In this document: piece after piece, positions 35,793-44,776 of the stretch
Layout of the letters: every line of letters starts with the position of its first letter
Position numbering within the stretch: position 1 is the first letter of the stretch
Assembly (NCBI GenBank): GCA_900315525.1
Contig: OMZO01000004.1
Span: forward strand, 1-64,000
From: an uncultured Prevotella sp.
Lineage (GTDB): Bacteria > Bacteroidota > Bacteroidia > Bacteroidales > Bacteroidaceae
Length of the DNA: 64,000 nucleotides
Direction: 5' to 3'
Notes under the pieces: model-generated
The model's input: the letters and a program-made list of their open reading frames with translations, nothing else
Databases searched by the model: none
Told to the model about the DNA's origin: nothing
Program-made: the position numbers and the translations under genes

Positions 35793-37267
35793 GGGTGCCT
35801 CCTTTCTGTCATTCGCTTGACATAATTCGCATATGGCGAACCTTGTACCTTACCCTGCGACTGAATGCATCGCATGGCATCCTGATAGCCCAACGGCATC
35901 TGTCTGTAGCCACCATATTGCTGCACCCATCCCATAAACTGCACGAAGCCTTGCACATTACCTTTCAGCAACATCTGACCCATAAAATAGTCGAGCGCCA
36001 TCTTGTTCTCGGGATTGTTCTGGAAAAGTAGTCCAAACATCTTGTCCAGTTCATCATAACTATAAAGGAAATCTTCCTTATAACGCAGTCTGCGCAATTT
36101 TCCATATACGGGATGGGCATTAATCTTTGCCTCATCACCCAACATCTGCTCGGCTTCTAAGGCCCAACCGCGATAGAAGAGTGACTTCTTCAGCAAAGCA
36201 ATCTGTTTGGCTGCCGTCTGATAGTGCCCATTCACCAACATACATTCGGCAATGCGCTTGGTACATCGCCCACTCTTCCGTCCATTGAGAATGGACTCCT
36301 GAGTATCGAACGTATACCGCTGGGCAGAGTTCACCATACCCAGACGCCAGAAAACCTCTGCCGATGGTAACATTGAAGTGAGATCACGCACACGAGGCAT
36401 CACCAGCGCGTCTTCTCCACTCTGGTAGAAGTCGAACATACGGTCTGCCAACAGACGTTTCTCTGCTAAAGCCAGATTAACACAGTTCGACCAAAATGGT
36501 GTTTTTACCTGACACTCACCTGCCCGTTTCACAATATCATCCCATCGTTCGTTCCTGACGAGATAGTCGAGTCGGATGAGTTCATACATATCCTTGTCGT
36601 AGCCATTCCACTGCGGATAATGCAATGGGATTCGGTAGTAACTCAGCCCTGTCATCGCCATCTGCAGCGGCCACTGGGGTAACAACCAGGCATACGCCAT
36701 CAGTTGCAGAGCAAATAACCAACCTGCCGACCATCGATGCTTCCATCCTAATTGTAATACACGGATGACTGCATACAGCCAAACAACAGGTCCAATCAGC
36801 CAATAGGCAACAGGCAATATCAGAACATCCGCCCAAGAACATGACCTCCGGACTCGGACACAAGCTAGCGCCAACGCCAGCACCACAGCCACAGGCAAGG
36901 ACAGCAATACATTGATGTCACCCATCAACCACCAGAGTAGCGCCACAGGCACCAGACTCAACAACAGCCATGACTTCGGGAGCAAGCGAGCCGTCAGTCG
37001 CTGTAGTGCAACAAAGAGCAAAGCCAGCAAGAGAGCGCCCAGCCATTCTACATAATAGAACTGTACAATGAACTCTCCTACCCAATCTGCGAAACCGCCA
37101 GGAACGCTCACGCGTTCAAGGAAGTAATCGCCAGTCCACAAGAAAAGCTGATATTGCTCTTGATAGGACAAAGCATGGGGATAAGCCACATACCAAAACA
37201 AGAACATGCCGATGCCCACCAGCATCGACAGTCCTATATTCCAGTATTTTGTCATCCCTATCTTCAT
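35789..37267 (-). CDS. DUF6057-like membrane protein, copy 3
   Basis: About 488-492 residues, depending on the start (37267 or, better spaced from the promoter, 37255, MTKYWNIGLSML). A start at 37279 would lie inside the -7 box. About eight transmembrane helices occupy the N-terminal half, with the loop signature HALSYQEQYQLFLWTGDYF. The soluble helical half contains AECMLVNGHYQTAAKQIALLKKS. It heads a five-gene operon: DUF6057, propeller, DUF4369, DUF6057, propeller, with overlaps or gaps of at most 2 bp between most genes. Confidence 0.75.
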   Translation of the reverse strand: MKIGMTKYWNIGLSMLVGIGMFLFWYVAYPHALSYQEQYQLFLWTGDYFLERVSVPGGFADWVGEFIVQFYYVEWLGALLLALLFVALQRLTARLLPKSWLLLSLVPVALLWWLMGDINVLLSLPVAVVLALALACVRVRRSCSWADVLILPVAYWLIGPVVWLYAVIRVLQLGWKHRWSAGWLFALQLMAYAWLLPQWPLQMAMTGLSYYRIPLHYPQWNGYDKDMYELIRLDYLVRNERWDDIVKRAGECQVKTPFWSNCVNLALAEKRLLADRMFDFYQSGEDALVMPRVRDLTSMLPSAEVFWRLGMVNSAQRYTFDTQESILNGRKSGRCTKRIAECMLVNGHYQTAAKQIALLKKSLFYRGWALEAEQMLGDEAKINAHPVYGKLRRLRYKEDFLYSYDELDKMFGLLFQNNPENKMALDYFMGQMLLKGNVQGFVQFMGWVQQYGGYRQMPLGYQDAMRCIQSQGKVQGSPYANYVKRMTERRHP

Positions 37268-37276
37268 AAACCGGTG

Positions 37277-37284
37277 CAAAGTTA
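37277..37284 (-). promoter_or_regulatory. -7 box of the DUF6057/propeller operon
   Basis: TAACTTTG on the minus strand. No clear TTTG lies 19-21 bp upstream, so this promoter may need an activator. It decides the start choice for the first gene of the operon. Confidence 0.5.
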
Positions 37285-37335
37285 TAACTTTTCTCTTAAA
37301 TCACCAAAGAATAGCACGGAAAACACTGACACTTT

Positions 37336-39783
37336 CTACTCCCCTCGATTTGCTGTGGTCAAACTCAAATAACCTCGTTTCAACCCATCGGCAGTACACG
37401 ACAAAGTAAGGGCTGAAGGAATCTGGCTGCTCTGAATTATCATCTGTGCCAAACCGTTAAAGGCAGGTATGCTGAATTCATGACAGTCCTTTTCTTTCGG
37501 ATGATCCTCACCCAAATAGGCAGGATCACCATTGCCCACGCCAATGATACGGCCCTCGCCCTCTAAACGGAACGTCAACATCGGACAAGCATCAGGGACG
37601 ATACGCCCCTTATTATCTTGCACTTCGACAGTAATGACAGACACATCACGTCCATCAGCCTTAATCGTATGACGATCTGCTTTCAGCACAATCTTTGAAG
37701 CAGGACGCGTGGTCTCAACCGTTTCTGTCAGAATGCGTTTACCATTCTTATAACCAATAGCAACAACCTTTCCTGGCTGATAGACAGCTTTCCATTTCAA
37801 GTGACCATTACGGGGCATCGTCTGACGACCAAGTTTCTTTCCATTGACTGTCAGTTCCACCTCGTCACAGTTACTATAGGCCCAAACCTCTATCTCCTCA
37901 CCTTCATGACCTTGCAGGTTCCAATGGGGGAAAATATGGAGCGTTGGCTCGTCTGTCCACCACGATTTCAGATAATAGGCCTCATCCTTGGGGAATCCGC
38001 AGTAGTCCAAAATACCGAATTCCGAGTCGGTAGCAGGATACTTCAGAGGATTAGGCTCACCGCGATAGTCGAAGCCTGTCCAATAGAAGAGGCCTGCACC
38101 CCAAGGACGCTCGGCATAGAATTTCCACCCACGCTCGATGCGGTTCTCAGTACCGTCGGTGTCAGGACTGAGGTTCATGGATCTCATGTGTCCAGGCCGT
38201 TCTGGAGAATCGAAATAGACACCGCGCGTTCCGCAGCCCGTGGTCTCTTCCGTACCCACAATTCTCCATGAGGGATTAGCCTTCTTGCGGTTATCCACAT
38301 CGTTCTGGAGGATATAGTTGAAACCCACGACATCGAGACCCTTAATCATCTCCGAGCCTCCAGCATTGGCTATCGTAGAAGGACGTGTAGGGTCAAGCAA
38401 ACGGGTATATTCACGCATGGCGGCAGCGATACGAGTGCCCTGGATGGTGTTCTCCATACCCCATTCTTCGTTGCCATCGCTCCAAAGAATAATACTGGGA
38501 TGGTTGCGATCGCGCTTAATCATCTTTTCTAATAATCGTTGGTGCTCAGTATTGATGCCTGCCAGACGATTCTCGTCAATGACGAGGATGCCCTCACGGT
38601 CACAGATATCAAGCAATGCCAGCGTCATTGGGTTATGTGATGAGCGGTAGGCATTGCAACCTATCTTCTTCAGTTGTTTGATGCGCCATGCCATCAGAGC
38701 CTCAGGCATAGCAGCACCCACGCCAGCATGATCCTGATGAAGATTGACGCCCTTCAGTTTCAGTTGCTTACCATTCAGGAGGAAACCCTTATCAGCATCG
38801 AAAGCAATGTCGCGAATGCCAGTTGTCGTCTCATAGACGTCGATTAACTTTCCCGCCACTTTCACCGTTGTCTCCACCTTATATAGATAGGGATCTATTG
38901 TACTCCACAGATGCGGGTTTTCAAGCGTCATCTGCTGCTTACAACCTCGTATTTCCTTAGGTTGCAGCGAGACGCTCGCTCCACTGCATTTGGCCACCTC
39001 ATTGCCATCAGCATCGAGCAGCCGCTGACTCACCTCACAGGTCTGAGATTCTAATGACTGGTTGTTCACTTCCGTCTCCACATGGACGACAACAGAGGCA
39101 TAAGGCTCCTTTAAGTCTGCATAGACGAAAGTGCCGAAAGGCGCTACGCTGACAGCAGCCGTCTTCACGAGCCAGGCATCACGATAGATACCTGCTCCCT
39201 CGTAGAACCAGCCTTCTTCAAACGTGGCATCAGCACGCACACAGATCAGGTTGTCCCCTCCATAGTTCACATACTCCGTTACATCATACACCTGAGTAGC
39301 ATAGCCACTGGGCTCAACTCCCATCCAGAAGCCATTGAACCACACCTGAGCATTGCGGAAGATGCCATCGAACTGCAAGGAAATATGCTTGCCAAGATCC
39401 TCTGACGGGATGTTTATCATCTTCCGATACCATCCAACACTGGTTTCAGGATACTTATAGCCTACGGTCTTATAGCCATGTGAATGACTGGCCTCAGAAG
39501 CGTACGGAAGCGTTGTCACCCAGTCGTGAGGCACGCGAACCGCCTGCCAGTCTTTATCATCAAACTTAGGCGAATAAGGTCCTTCATTATGAATCGAGTT
39601 CGCTTTCGTCAGATAGTTAAAATACTCTGTGCCGCACCCAAAGTCCTTCTGAGGGTCTGCCGCATGACCTAAGGCAAATTTCCACGCTTCATCCAGTCGG
39701 ATTTTCTCTCGAGCACAGGTCTGAGCCTTGCCCGCAAAAGTCAGCATCAGAAATGCAATTAATAGTAGTAGTCTTGCTTTCAT
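37336..39783 (-). CDS. GH2 beta-galactosidase-like enzyme of the PUL
   Basis: An 815-residue secreted glycoside hydrolase family 2 enzyme (start at 39783, MKARLLLLIAF; signal peptide to GKAQ). The sugar-binding jelly roll is at about 25-215 (VPHDWVTTLPY ... VGWYRKMINIP), then an Ig-like domain, then the TIM barrel. The acid/base Glu is in SDGNEEWGMEN and the likely nucleophile is in VGTEETTGCG. A DUF4982-like and further Ig-like C-terminal domains follow (EVELTVNGKKLGRQ; GEGRIIGVGNGDP). Bacteroidota enzymes with this layout are usually beta-galactosidases. It lies 36 bp after the larger GH2 gene and probably shares its promoter at 43350. Confidence 0.85.
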   Translation of the reverse strand: MKARLLLLIAFLMLTFAGKAQTCAREKIRLDEAWKFALGHAADPQKDFGCGTEYFNYLTKANSIHNEGPYSPKFDDKDWQAVRVPHDWVTTLPYASEASHSHGYKTVGYKYPETSVGWYRKMINIPSEDLGKHISLQFDGIFRNAQVWFNGFWMGVEPSGYATQVYDVTEYVNYGGDNLICVRADATFEEGWFYEGAGIYRDAWLVKTAAVSVAPFGTFVYADLKEPYASVVVHVETEVNNQSLESQTCEVSQRLLDADGNEVAKCSGASVSLQPKEIRGCKQQMTLENPHLWSTIDPYLYKVETTVKVAGKLIDVYETTTGIRDIAFDADKGFLLNGKQLKLKGVNLHQDHAGVGAAMPEALMAWRIKQLKKIGCNAYRSSHNPMTLALLDICDREGILVIDENRLAGINTEHQRLLEKMIKRDRNHPSIILWSDGNEEWGMENTIQGTRIAAAMREYTRLLDPTRPSTIANAGGSEMIKGLDVVGFNYILQNDVDNRKKANPSWRIVGTEETTGCGTRGVYFDSPERPGHMRSMNLSPDTDGTENRIERGWKFYAERPWGAGLFYWTGFDYRGEPNPLKYPATDSEFGILDYCGFPKDEAYYLKSWWTDEPTLHIFPHWNLQGHEGEEIEVWAYSNCDEVELTVNGKKLGRQTMPRNGHLKWKAVYQPGKVVAIGYKNGKRILTETVETTRPASKIVLKADRHTIKADGRDVSVITVEVQDNKGRIVPDACPMLTFRLEGEGRIIGVGNGDPAYLGEDHPKEKDCHEFSIPAFNGLAQMIIQSSQIPSALTLSCTADGLKRGYLSLTTANRGE

Positions 39784-39819
39784 CGTCATCAATTATTTAG
39801 AGTGTATCAATACTTTCAT

Positions 39820-42800
39820 TTAATATATCCCTGTCACCTCTATGTGTGGCTGCTGTCCACGAGCATCTTCTTTCCGCCATTGAATGGTTACAGTCTTCTG
39901 TTCGCCAGGCATTAAGGTGATGTAGTTATCGCTATAGACAGCTGGAAGAATCTGTTCGCCATCTTCTCCCTTCAGATTCAGCCGCAGGAATGGTGCAGGT
40001 ACCTTACTCTTATTATGTAGCGTGATGCTGGCGGTATAGTCATTGCCATTGCTACTAACCGTCATCTGCTGTGTCACTTCTGCCTTGGGCAGGGCTTGAA
40101 GCGCCTGATAATTTCCCTCTTCATTGCCCATAATATAGGTGTTTTCAGATATCACTTCCTTCTTGTCAACCAGCGTCAGACGCAGGAAATAGACTGCCGA
40201 AGGAGACTTAGACATCAGCTTCGACAATTTCTGCCAAGCAATAGTGGTGTCTTCGTTGCTATTAATACGGGTCTTCAGCTGATAGGCACATCTGCCATTG
40301 ATGTCATAGATGGTAGCGGTAGCTATCACAGCCTGACGGTTGCCAGCAGAGTGATTTACGATTTCAATGCTATCGGTGAGAGAATTGTATTGAATGTGCA
40401 AGGGCTCACAGGCTTTCTTGCAGCCGAAGTAGGCAGCAGTAGGATCGAAGTAATAGTCATAAGTCTGCCAAACCATCGACGGCCAGCAGGGATGACTCAT
40501 CCAAAGCAACAAGCCTGCACGGCTCTTGCTGGTAGATTCGAACATCGCGCGATAGCCGTTGTAGTTGATGAGTTGTGCCCATCGGCAGAATTCCTCGCCA
40601 CTCTTGGCTTGTCCGAAGCCTTCCTCTACCATCTTATTGAATGAGGCAGCTCGCTGAGCTCCCTGTAGGGTGAAGTCGTGCTGTCCCCACTGGAGTGACT
40701 GCGGCCAAAGAGCATCTGGCGAGAATGTGCGCTGCATACTCTCAATATTCATCACGTTAGGCATACCGCGCTCAGAGTGTATCTTACCAGTCTGTTTTTC
40801 AAAATACTCCTTCATCGACAAAGCCCTGTATGGGCCACCACCGCTCACACCTTCTGATGATGAATGTGAAATGTACTCCATACCAGGAGCCAACGTGTGG
40901 ACATATTCTCGAAGTTTTCGATCGAGCGCCTCTGGTGGGAACCCTTCGTTGCGCCCACAATAGAGTCCAATGCTGGCATGCGAACGCATGCGACGGGTAT
41001 AGTCCTCAGCATTCTGCAGGAAAAGCACATTGTCATAAGGATCAGGTCCGTCAGCGGGATTAGCCAACCAAAAATCCTGCCAGATCATGATACCATGACG
41101 GTCGCAGGCTTCATAGAATGCCTCATCGCCCACCTGACCTACCCAGTTGCGTATCATCGTGAAGTTCATATCTTGATGATACCCCACGGCGATATCGTAT
41201 TCACGAGAACGATAAAGCAGATTGTGTTCGTCGAAGCCCCAGTTGCCACCTAAGGGAATAAAACGGCGACCATTGATATAGATGCGCAACGAGTCTTTGG
41301 CATCCACATATGCCATCTGGCGCAAGCCAGCCTTATAGCTGAGCGAGGAAGATTTCGCTCCTTGAGGCGTAAAGGTGAAACCTGCATCATAAAGATACGG
41401 CTCACCGTAACCATTAGGCCACCACAGACGGAAGTCACTGCTTGACAGTTGTGGGAACTGCTTTGCGCAAAATGAAATCTCCTGCTCCGTATTGGCTGGG
41501 ATAGTAATGGTCTTTTCAAACTTGACATCACCTATGTATCCACTCAGTACACCTGTCACAGACTTCGCCTCGTGATTGTGTACAAAGACGGAAGGTGTGA
41601 TAGTCTTCCTGTCAGCAGATAATGTTGTCTGCACATAAGGGTCGCTCACAGTTACCATACCAGTTGTGGTCAGATAGACCTCGTTCCAAATGCCAGCCTC
41701 GCGTCCACGAGTCGTCGTAATCCAGTCCCAGCCTACAGTAGCGTGGAAAGTGGGATTATCAGCTCCAAGGATACCACCATTAAACTGTGTCGTATTCTCG
41801 TCTTTCTCCTTAATGGCTGCAAAATGCTCATTGCAGATGATTTCCACAGCCAGATAATTCTTACCTTTCTGCAAAATTCCTGTCACATTAAATTTACCTC
41901 GCATAAAGGCTCCCTCAATGCGACCAAGGCACTGCCCATTCAAGAAAACATTCGCCTTCCAGTTGATACCATCGAAATTCAACCACTGCTGCCCATCTTC
42001 GATGGTCTGCACCTCAAACTCATCACGATACCAGAAGTTGCTACGGAAATACGACTCGGAGATCTGGTCGATATCGTCGGCATAGTTCGGATTCGGCACA
42101 GCACCTATATTAATATAGGAAGCCAGCACAGTACCAGGCACGGTGGCATATATCCAATCATGGCTGTCAAAGTCAGCACTAGCTATCTCCTCGCCTCTGG
42201 CAGTCACCTCTGAGGCTCGTTGCAGACGCCAATTGCCACCACTCAGTTCATATCGTCCATTTCGATTGCCAGCCACAGCATGCGGTGTCACCACCTGCTT
42301 CTCCCTCGACAGCACTTGCATCTCTCTTAGGGCATAATAGCCTGCCTCACCTGGTTCCTGCATCAAGATGCGGACATAACGGGCAGAAACTTGATTCCAT
42401 TGTGCAACCGTCTGCCACGTTTTGGCATCATCCGATACTTGAATACAAAACTTCTTTGGCGCCTGATACCAATCAAGTAATACCTGCTCAATAGGCAGTC
42501 GCTTGCCAAGATCTGTATAAAGCCACTGCTCACCACCGCCATCACTTATCCACATACTGCTGAACTCCCGTGAAGGCATCACCTCCACATCGTTGTCATC
42601 GGAGTCCTTAAACTGCAGTTCGTGAATATCCCAATGGGCTGCGCCATCCATATCAACCTCTATACGGAAATGGCTTGTGGCAATAGGTGCATTGAAACGA
42701 ATCTCCTCATTCAACACACGAGCTGGCAGATAGTTTTGCTCTTCTTGTTTATTGGGATCTGAATGCAACTTGTAGTGCAACAGCGTTCCAGGCAACTTAT

Positions 42801-43323
42801 CACCTTTTAATTCCCCTACTGTCTGCCACTCCTTACCATCTGCCGACACTTGGCATCGTATCGTGTACCCCTTAGTAGCAACCTTGTCATCGTATATCAC
42901 CATGCCCTGTAGTTTAAGCTTATTAGCAGCGACAGACAAGGCACCGCTGTAATCAAACTGGAGCCAACTGCTACTGCCCATAAGTATGGTTCTTGAGAAT
43001 GGACCTCCGTCGATGGCCCACTCAGCCTCACGTCTTGGCAATGTTCCACTGGGAGTAGATACCTTCAGAGTGGCAGGTTCCGTCGAGTCGCAGATGCCAT
43101 CAGTCACCAGATGCGCCGTATGGTTATAGTCATAGGAAGACGAGGCCCATGCAGCTCTATGCAAAGCCACATTTGTCAACTTGTCGCCATCTGTCCAACT
43201 GACGGTGGGTGCAAAATACTCTTTTTGACAACCTGGATATTGGCCTATACCCCTTGTCTGATCCTCTGCTCCTTGGGCAACATTTGCAAAAAGGGCACAC
43301 GTGACAAATAAGAAGTTCTTCAT
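39820..43323 (-). CDS. Large GH2-family enzyme with N-terminal discoidin-like domains
   Basis: A 1167-residue secreted enzyme; signal peptide ends near VAQGA. Residues about 45-350 contain two discoidin / F5-8 type C-like modules (TNVALHRAAWASSSY ... DEWQ-type strands; LPIEQVLLDWYQAPKKFCIQVS). The GH2 sugar-binding domain (SGGNWRLQRASEV ... ATVPGTVLASYIN) and catalytic barrel follow. The acid/base Glu is in GLYCGRNEGFPP and a candidate nucleophile in HSERGMPN. The pattern is closest to exo-beta-glucosaminidase / beta-mannosidase type GH2 enzymes (CsxA-like). The exact substrate is not readable. It has its own -7 box and sits downstream of intergenic island B, separated from the Sus genes. Confidence 0.8.
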   Translation of the reverse strand: MKNFLFVTCALFANVAQGAEDQTRGIGQYPGCQKEYFAPTVSWTDGDKLTNVALHRAAWASSSYDYNHTAHLVTDGICDSTEPATLKVSTPSGTLPRREAEWAIDGGPFSRTILMGSSSWLQFDYSGALSVAANKLKLQGMVIYDDKVATKGYTIRCQVSADGKEWQTVGELKGDKLPGTLLHYKLHSDPNKQEEQNYLPARVLNEEIRFNAPIATSHFRIEVDMDGAAHWDIHELQFKDSDDNDVEVMPSREFSSMWISDGGGEQWLYTDLGKRLPIEQVLLDWYQAPKKFCIQVSDDAKTWQTVAQWNQVSARYVRILMQEPGEAGYYALREMQVLSREKQVVTPHAVAGNRNGRYELSGGNWRLQRASEVTARGEEIASADFDSHDWIYATVPGTVLASYINIGAVPNPNYADDIDQISESYFRSNFWYRDEFEVQTIEDGQQWLNFDGINWKANVFLNGQCLGRIEGAFMRGKFNVTGILQKGKNYLAVEIICNEHFAAIKEKDENTTQFNGGILGADNPTFHATVGWDWITTTRGREAGIWNEVYLTTTGMVTVSDPYVQTTLSADRKTITPSVFVHNHEAKSVTGVLSGYIGDVKFEKTITIPANTEQEISFCAKQFPQLSSSDFRLWWPNGYGEPYLYDAGFTFTPQGAKSSSLSYKAGLRQMAYVDAKDSLRIYINGRRFIPLGGNWGFDEHNLLYRSREYDIAVGYHQDMNFTMIRNWVGQVGDEAFYEACDRHGIMIWQDFWLANPADGPDPYDNVLFLQNAEDYTRRMRSHASIGLYCGRNEGFPPEALDRKLREYVHTLAPGMEYISHSSSEGVSGGGPYRALSMKEYFEKQTGKIHSERGMPNVMNIESMQRTFSPDALWPQSLQWGQHDFTLQGAQRAASFNKMVEEGFGQAKSGEEFCRWAQLINYNGYRAMFESTSKSRAGLLLWMSHPCWPSMVWQTYDYYFDPTAAYFGCKKACEPLHIQYNSLTDSIEIVNHSAGNRQAVIATATIYDINGRCAYQLKTRINSNEDTTIAWQKLSKLMSKSPSAVYFLRLTLVDKKEVISENTYIMGNEEGNYQALQALPKAEVTQQMTVSSNGNDYTASITLHNKSKVPAPFLRLNLKGEDGEQILPAVYSDNYITLMPGEQKTVTIQWRKEDARGQQPHIEVTGIY

Positions 43324-43349
43324 ACAATAGCAGTTTTTAGTTTCTTCCG

Positions 43350-43357
43350 CAAAGATA
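43350..43357 (-). promoter_or_regulatory. -7 box of the GH2 gene pair
   Basis: TATCTTTG on the minus strand, 27 bp before the ATG. No good -33 box is present. It indicates that the GH2 genes can be transcribed independently of susCD. Confidence 0.5.
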
Positions 43358-43845
43358 CACTATTTTTATTAATTATCTTTATCTATCGGAACAGAATCAC
43401 GAAAAACAGCAGATTGATACAATGAATGAACAAAATAATATAATCATCATAAGGCTCGTTGGGAATAACTTGTTCCCAAGGCTGGGAATTTTTGTTACCT
43501 AACTAGGGAACAAATTTTTCCTAAGCAGGGAGCAAGAATTTGGTACCGATGTCGGGAGAAAGACAAAATAAGAAGACCTCCCATCCTCCCTTAAAGGAGG
43601 TGAAAGGCCGATGGATAAAGGGAATGTGAGACGGGAGGTGTTTTCCAGACACCTCCCATTGACCTCCCATAAGACCTCCTGCTGCAAGGATTCTTTATAA
43701 CTTAGAATGGAGATGTGATGGGAGGTGTTAGGGAGGTGTTGAATCGTAACCTCCCGCCTTAAAACCCTTTTGTACAAAGGACTTGTAGCTCTTCAAGGGA
43801 GGAGGGGAGGTGTATACGCTTCATGATATTTCTCGCAAAATGCAA
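43358..43845. other. Intergenic island B (repeats and hairpins, no gene seen)
   Basis: About 490 bp with no supported gene. At 43455-43540 are small palindromes (TTCCCAAGGCTGGGAA) and a hairpin with loop ACCTAACTAGGG. From 43575 to 43815 the words GGGAGGTGT and ACACCTCCC recur many times in both orientations. The arrangement (one shared hairpin type plus a locus-specific word in both orientations) parallels island A. Confidence 0.55.
43488..43517. other. Hairpin with conserved TAACTAGGG loop (island B)
   Basis: TTTGTT (43491-43496) pairs with AACAAA (43509-43514) around a 12-nt loop ACCTAACTAGGG. Compared with the island A hairpin, the stem bases GCG/CGC are replaced by GTT/AAC while pairing is kept, and the last nine loop bases are identical. 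Confidence 0.55.
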
Positions 43846-43874
43846 GCCGCCCCGAGCTGCTGAAGCCCGGGGCG
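43846..43874 (-). terminator. Terminator-like hairpin after the surface lipoprotein gene
   Basis: CCGCCCCG (43846-43853) pairs with CGGGGCGG (43867-43874). It is a very GC-rich 8-bp stem 19 bp past the stop codon. The following minus-strand bases contain only a weak T-run (CATTTTG). It would separate susC-susD-lipoprotein transcripts from the GH2 genes. Confidence 0.6.
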
Positions 43875-43892
43875 GAATGATTATACTAATGG

Positions 43893-44741
43893 TTATTGCT
43901 TCTTAAAGCACCAGAACCATGCTGTACCCCAATCTCCTGCACCGGGTTCCGGAGCACAGAGATAAAGATGATCACCATCAGCTTTCAGAATCTGATATAC
44001 GTACTGATTACCACCAACATTTGGCTGAATACCCATCAAAGGCGTTGTGCCAGAGAAAGTCATTGTACCAACATCCCAGCCAGATTTCACAACGTCTTCT
44101 GTAACCTTCACCATTCCAGCATCACCACGACTTGTGGAAACGCCTGACAAAGACATCTTCATCCAACCATCCTTACCATCATTAGGCAATCCTTTACCAG
44201 CAGCTTGCTCATCAATGTCATTAATACTAACAGTCCACCAACCTGGAGCAGTATTCTCGAGATAAGCACCGTTACCCCAGCAAATACCACCATTGTCGGT
44301 TGCATCCCAACCCCATGTATGGCTTGTAAATCCACCTGCGCCATCACCGAAGATCTTATCATAGATAGCTGGTAGGTCTGTATACTCAGAAATCGTAATA
44401 CTTTTACTACTAGACTTCACAGAAGTATTTCCATCCATAGCTGCTGTCACAGCATAGAAAGAAGCCTCAGTTGTAGGCGGTGCAATCTGAATCTTCACTG
44501 AAGTACCAGTACCCATCAGCGAATTAGTCTTTGCGTCATATACTTTAATATAACGAGTCGGAGTCGTGAAAACAGTTAGATTATTGTTACCTGCACTCTT
44601 CGCAGTAATCTGTAACTCTTGAGTCAGTTGGTCTGGAGAAATAGCTCCAATGGCACTCTCATTATCATGAGAAGGGTCACACGATGTGAGCGCCGTCATC
44701 ATGAGTGCCAACAATGGAGCAGCAAATATATTTTTTTTCAT
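43893..44741 (-). CDS. PUL surface glycan-binding lipoprotein (SusE/F position)
   Basis: A 282-residue lipoprotein from the start at 44741 (MKKNIFAAPLLALMMTALTSC). After the lipidated Cys is an acidic DPSHDNESAIG, as in surface-exposed Bacteroidota lipoproteins. Residues about 35-115 look like a PKD/Ig-type domain (TVFTTPTRYIKVYDAKT). The C-terminal 150 residues are rich in Trp and Gly (TWGWDATDNGGICWG, APGWWTVS), suited to glycan binding. The third-gene position after susC and susD is the usual place for a surface glycan-binding protein. Binding specificity is unknown. Confidence 0.75.
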   Translation of the reverse strand: MKKNIFAAPLLALMMTALTSCDPSHDNESAIGAISPDQLTQELQITAKSAGNNNLTVFTTPTRYIKVYDAKTNSLMGTGTSVKIQIAPPTTEASFYAVTAAMDGNTSVKSSSKSITISEYTDLPAIYDKIFGDGAGGFTSHTWGWDATDNGGICWGNGAYLENTAPGWWTVSINDIDEQAAGKGLPNDGKDGWMKMSLSGVSTSRGDAGMVKVTEDVVKSGWDVGTMTFSGTTPLMGIQPNVGGNQYVYQILKADGDHLYLCAPEPGAGDWGTAWFWCFKKQ

Positions 44742-44776
44742 TTTCTTACGCTTTAAATAATTAAACAATTACTCGA

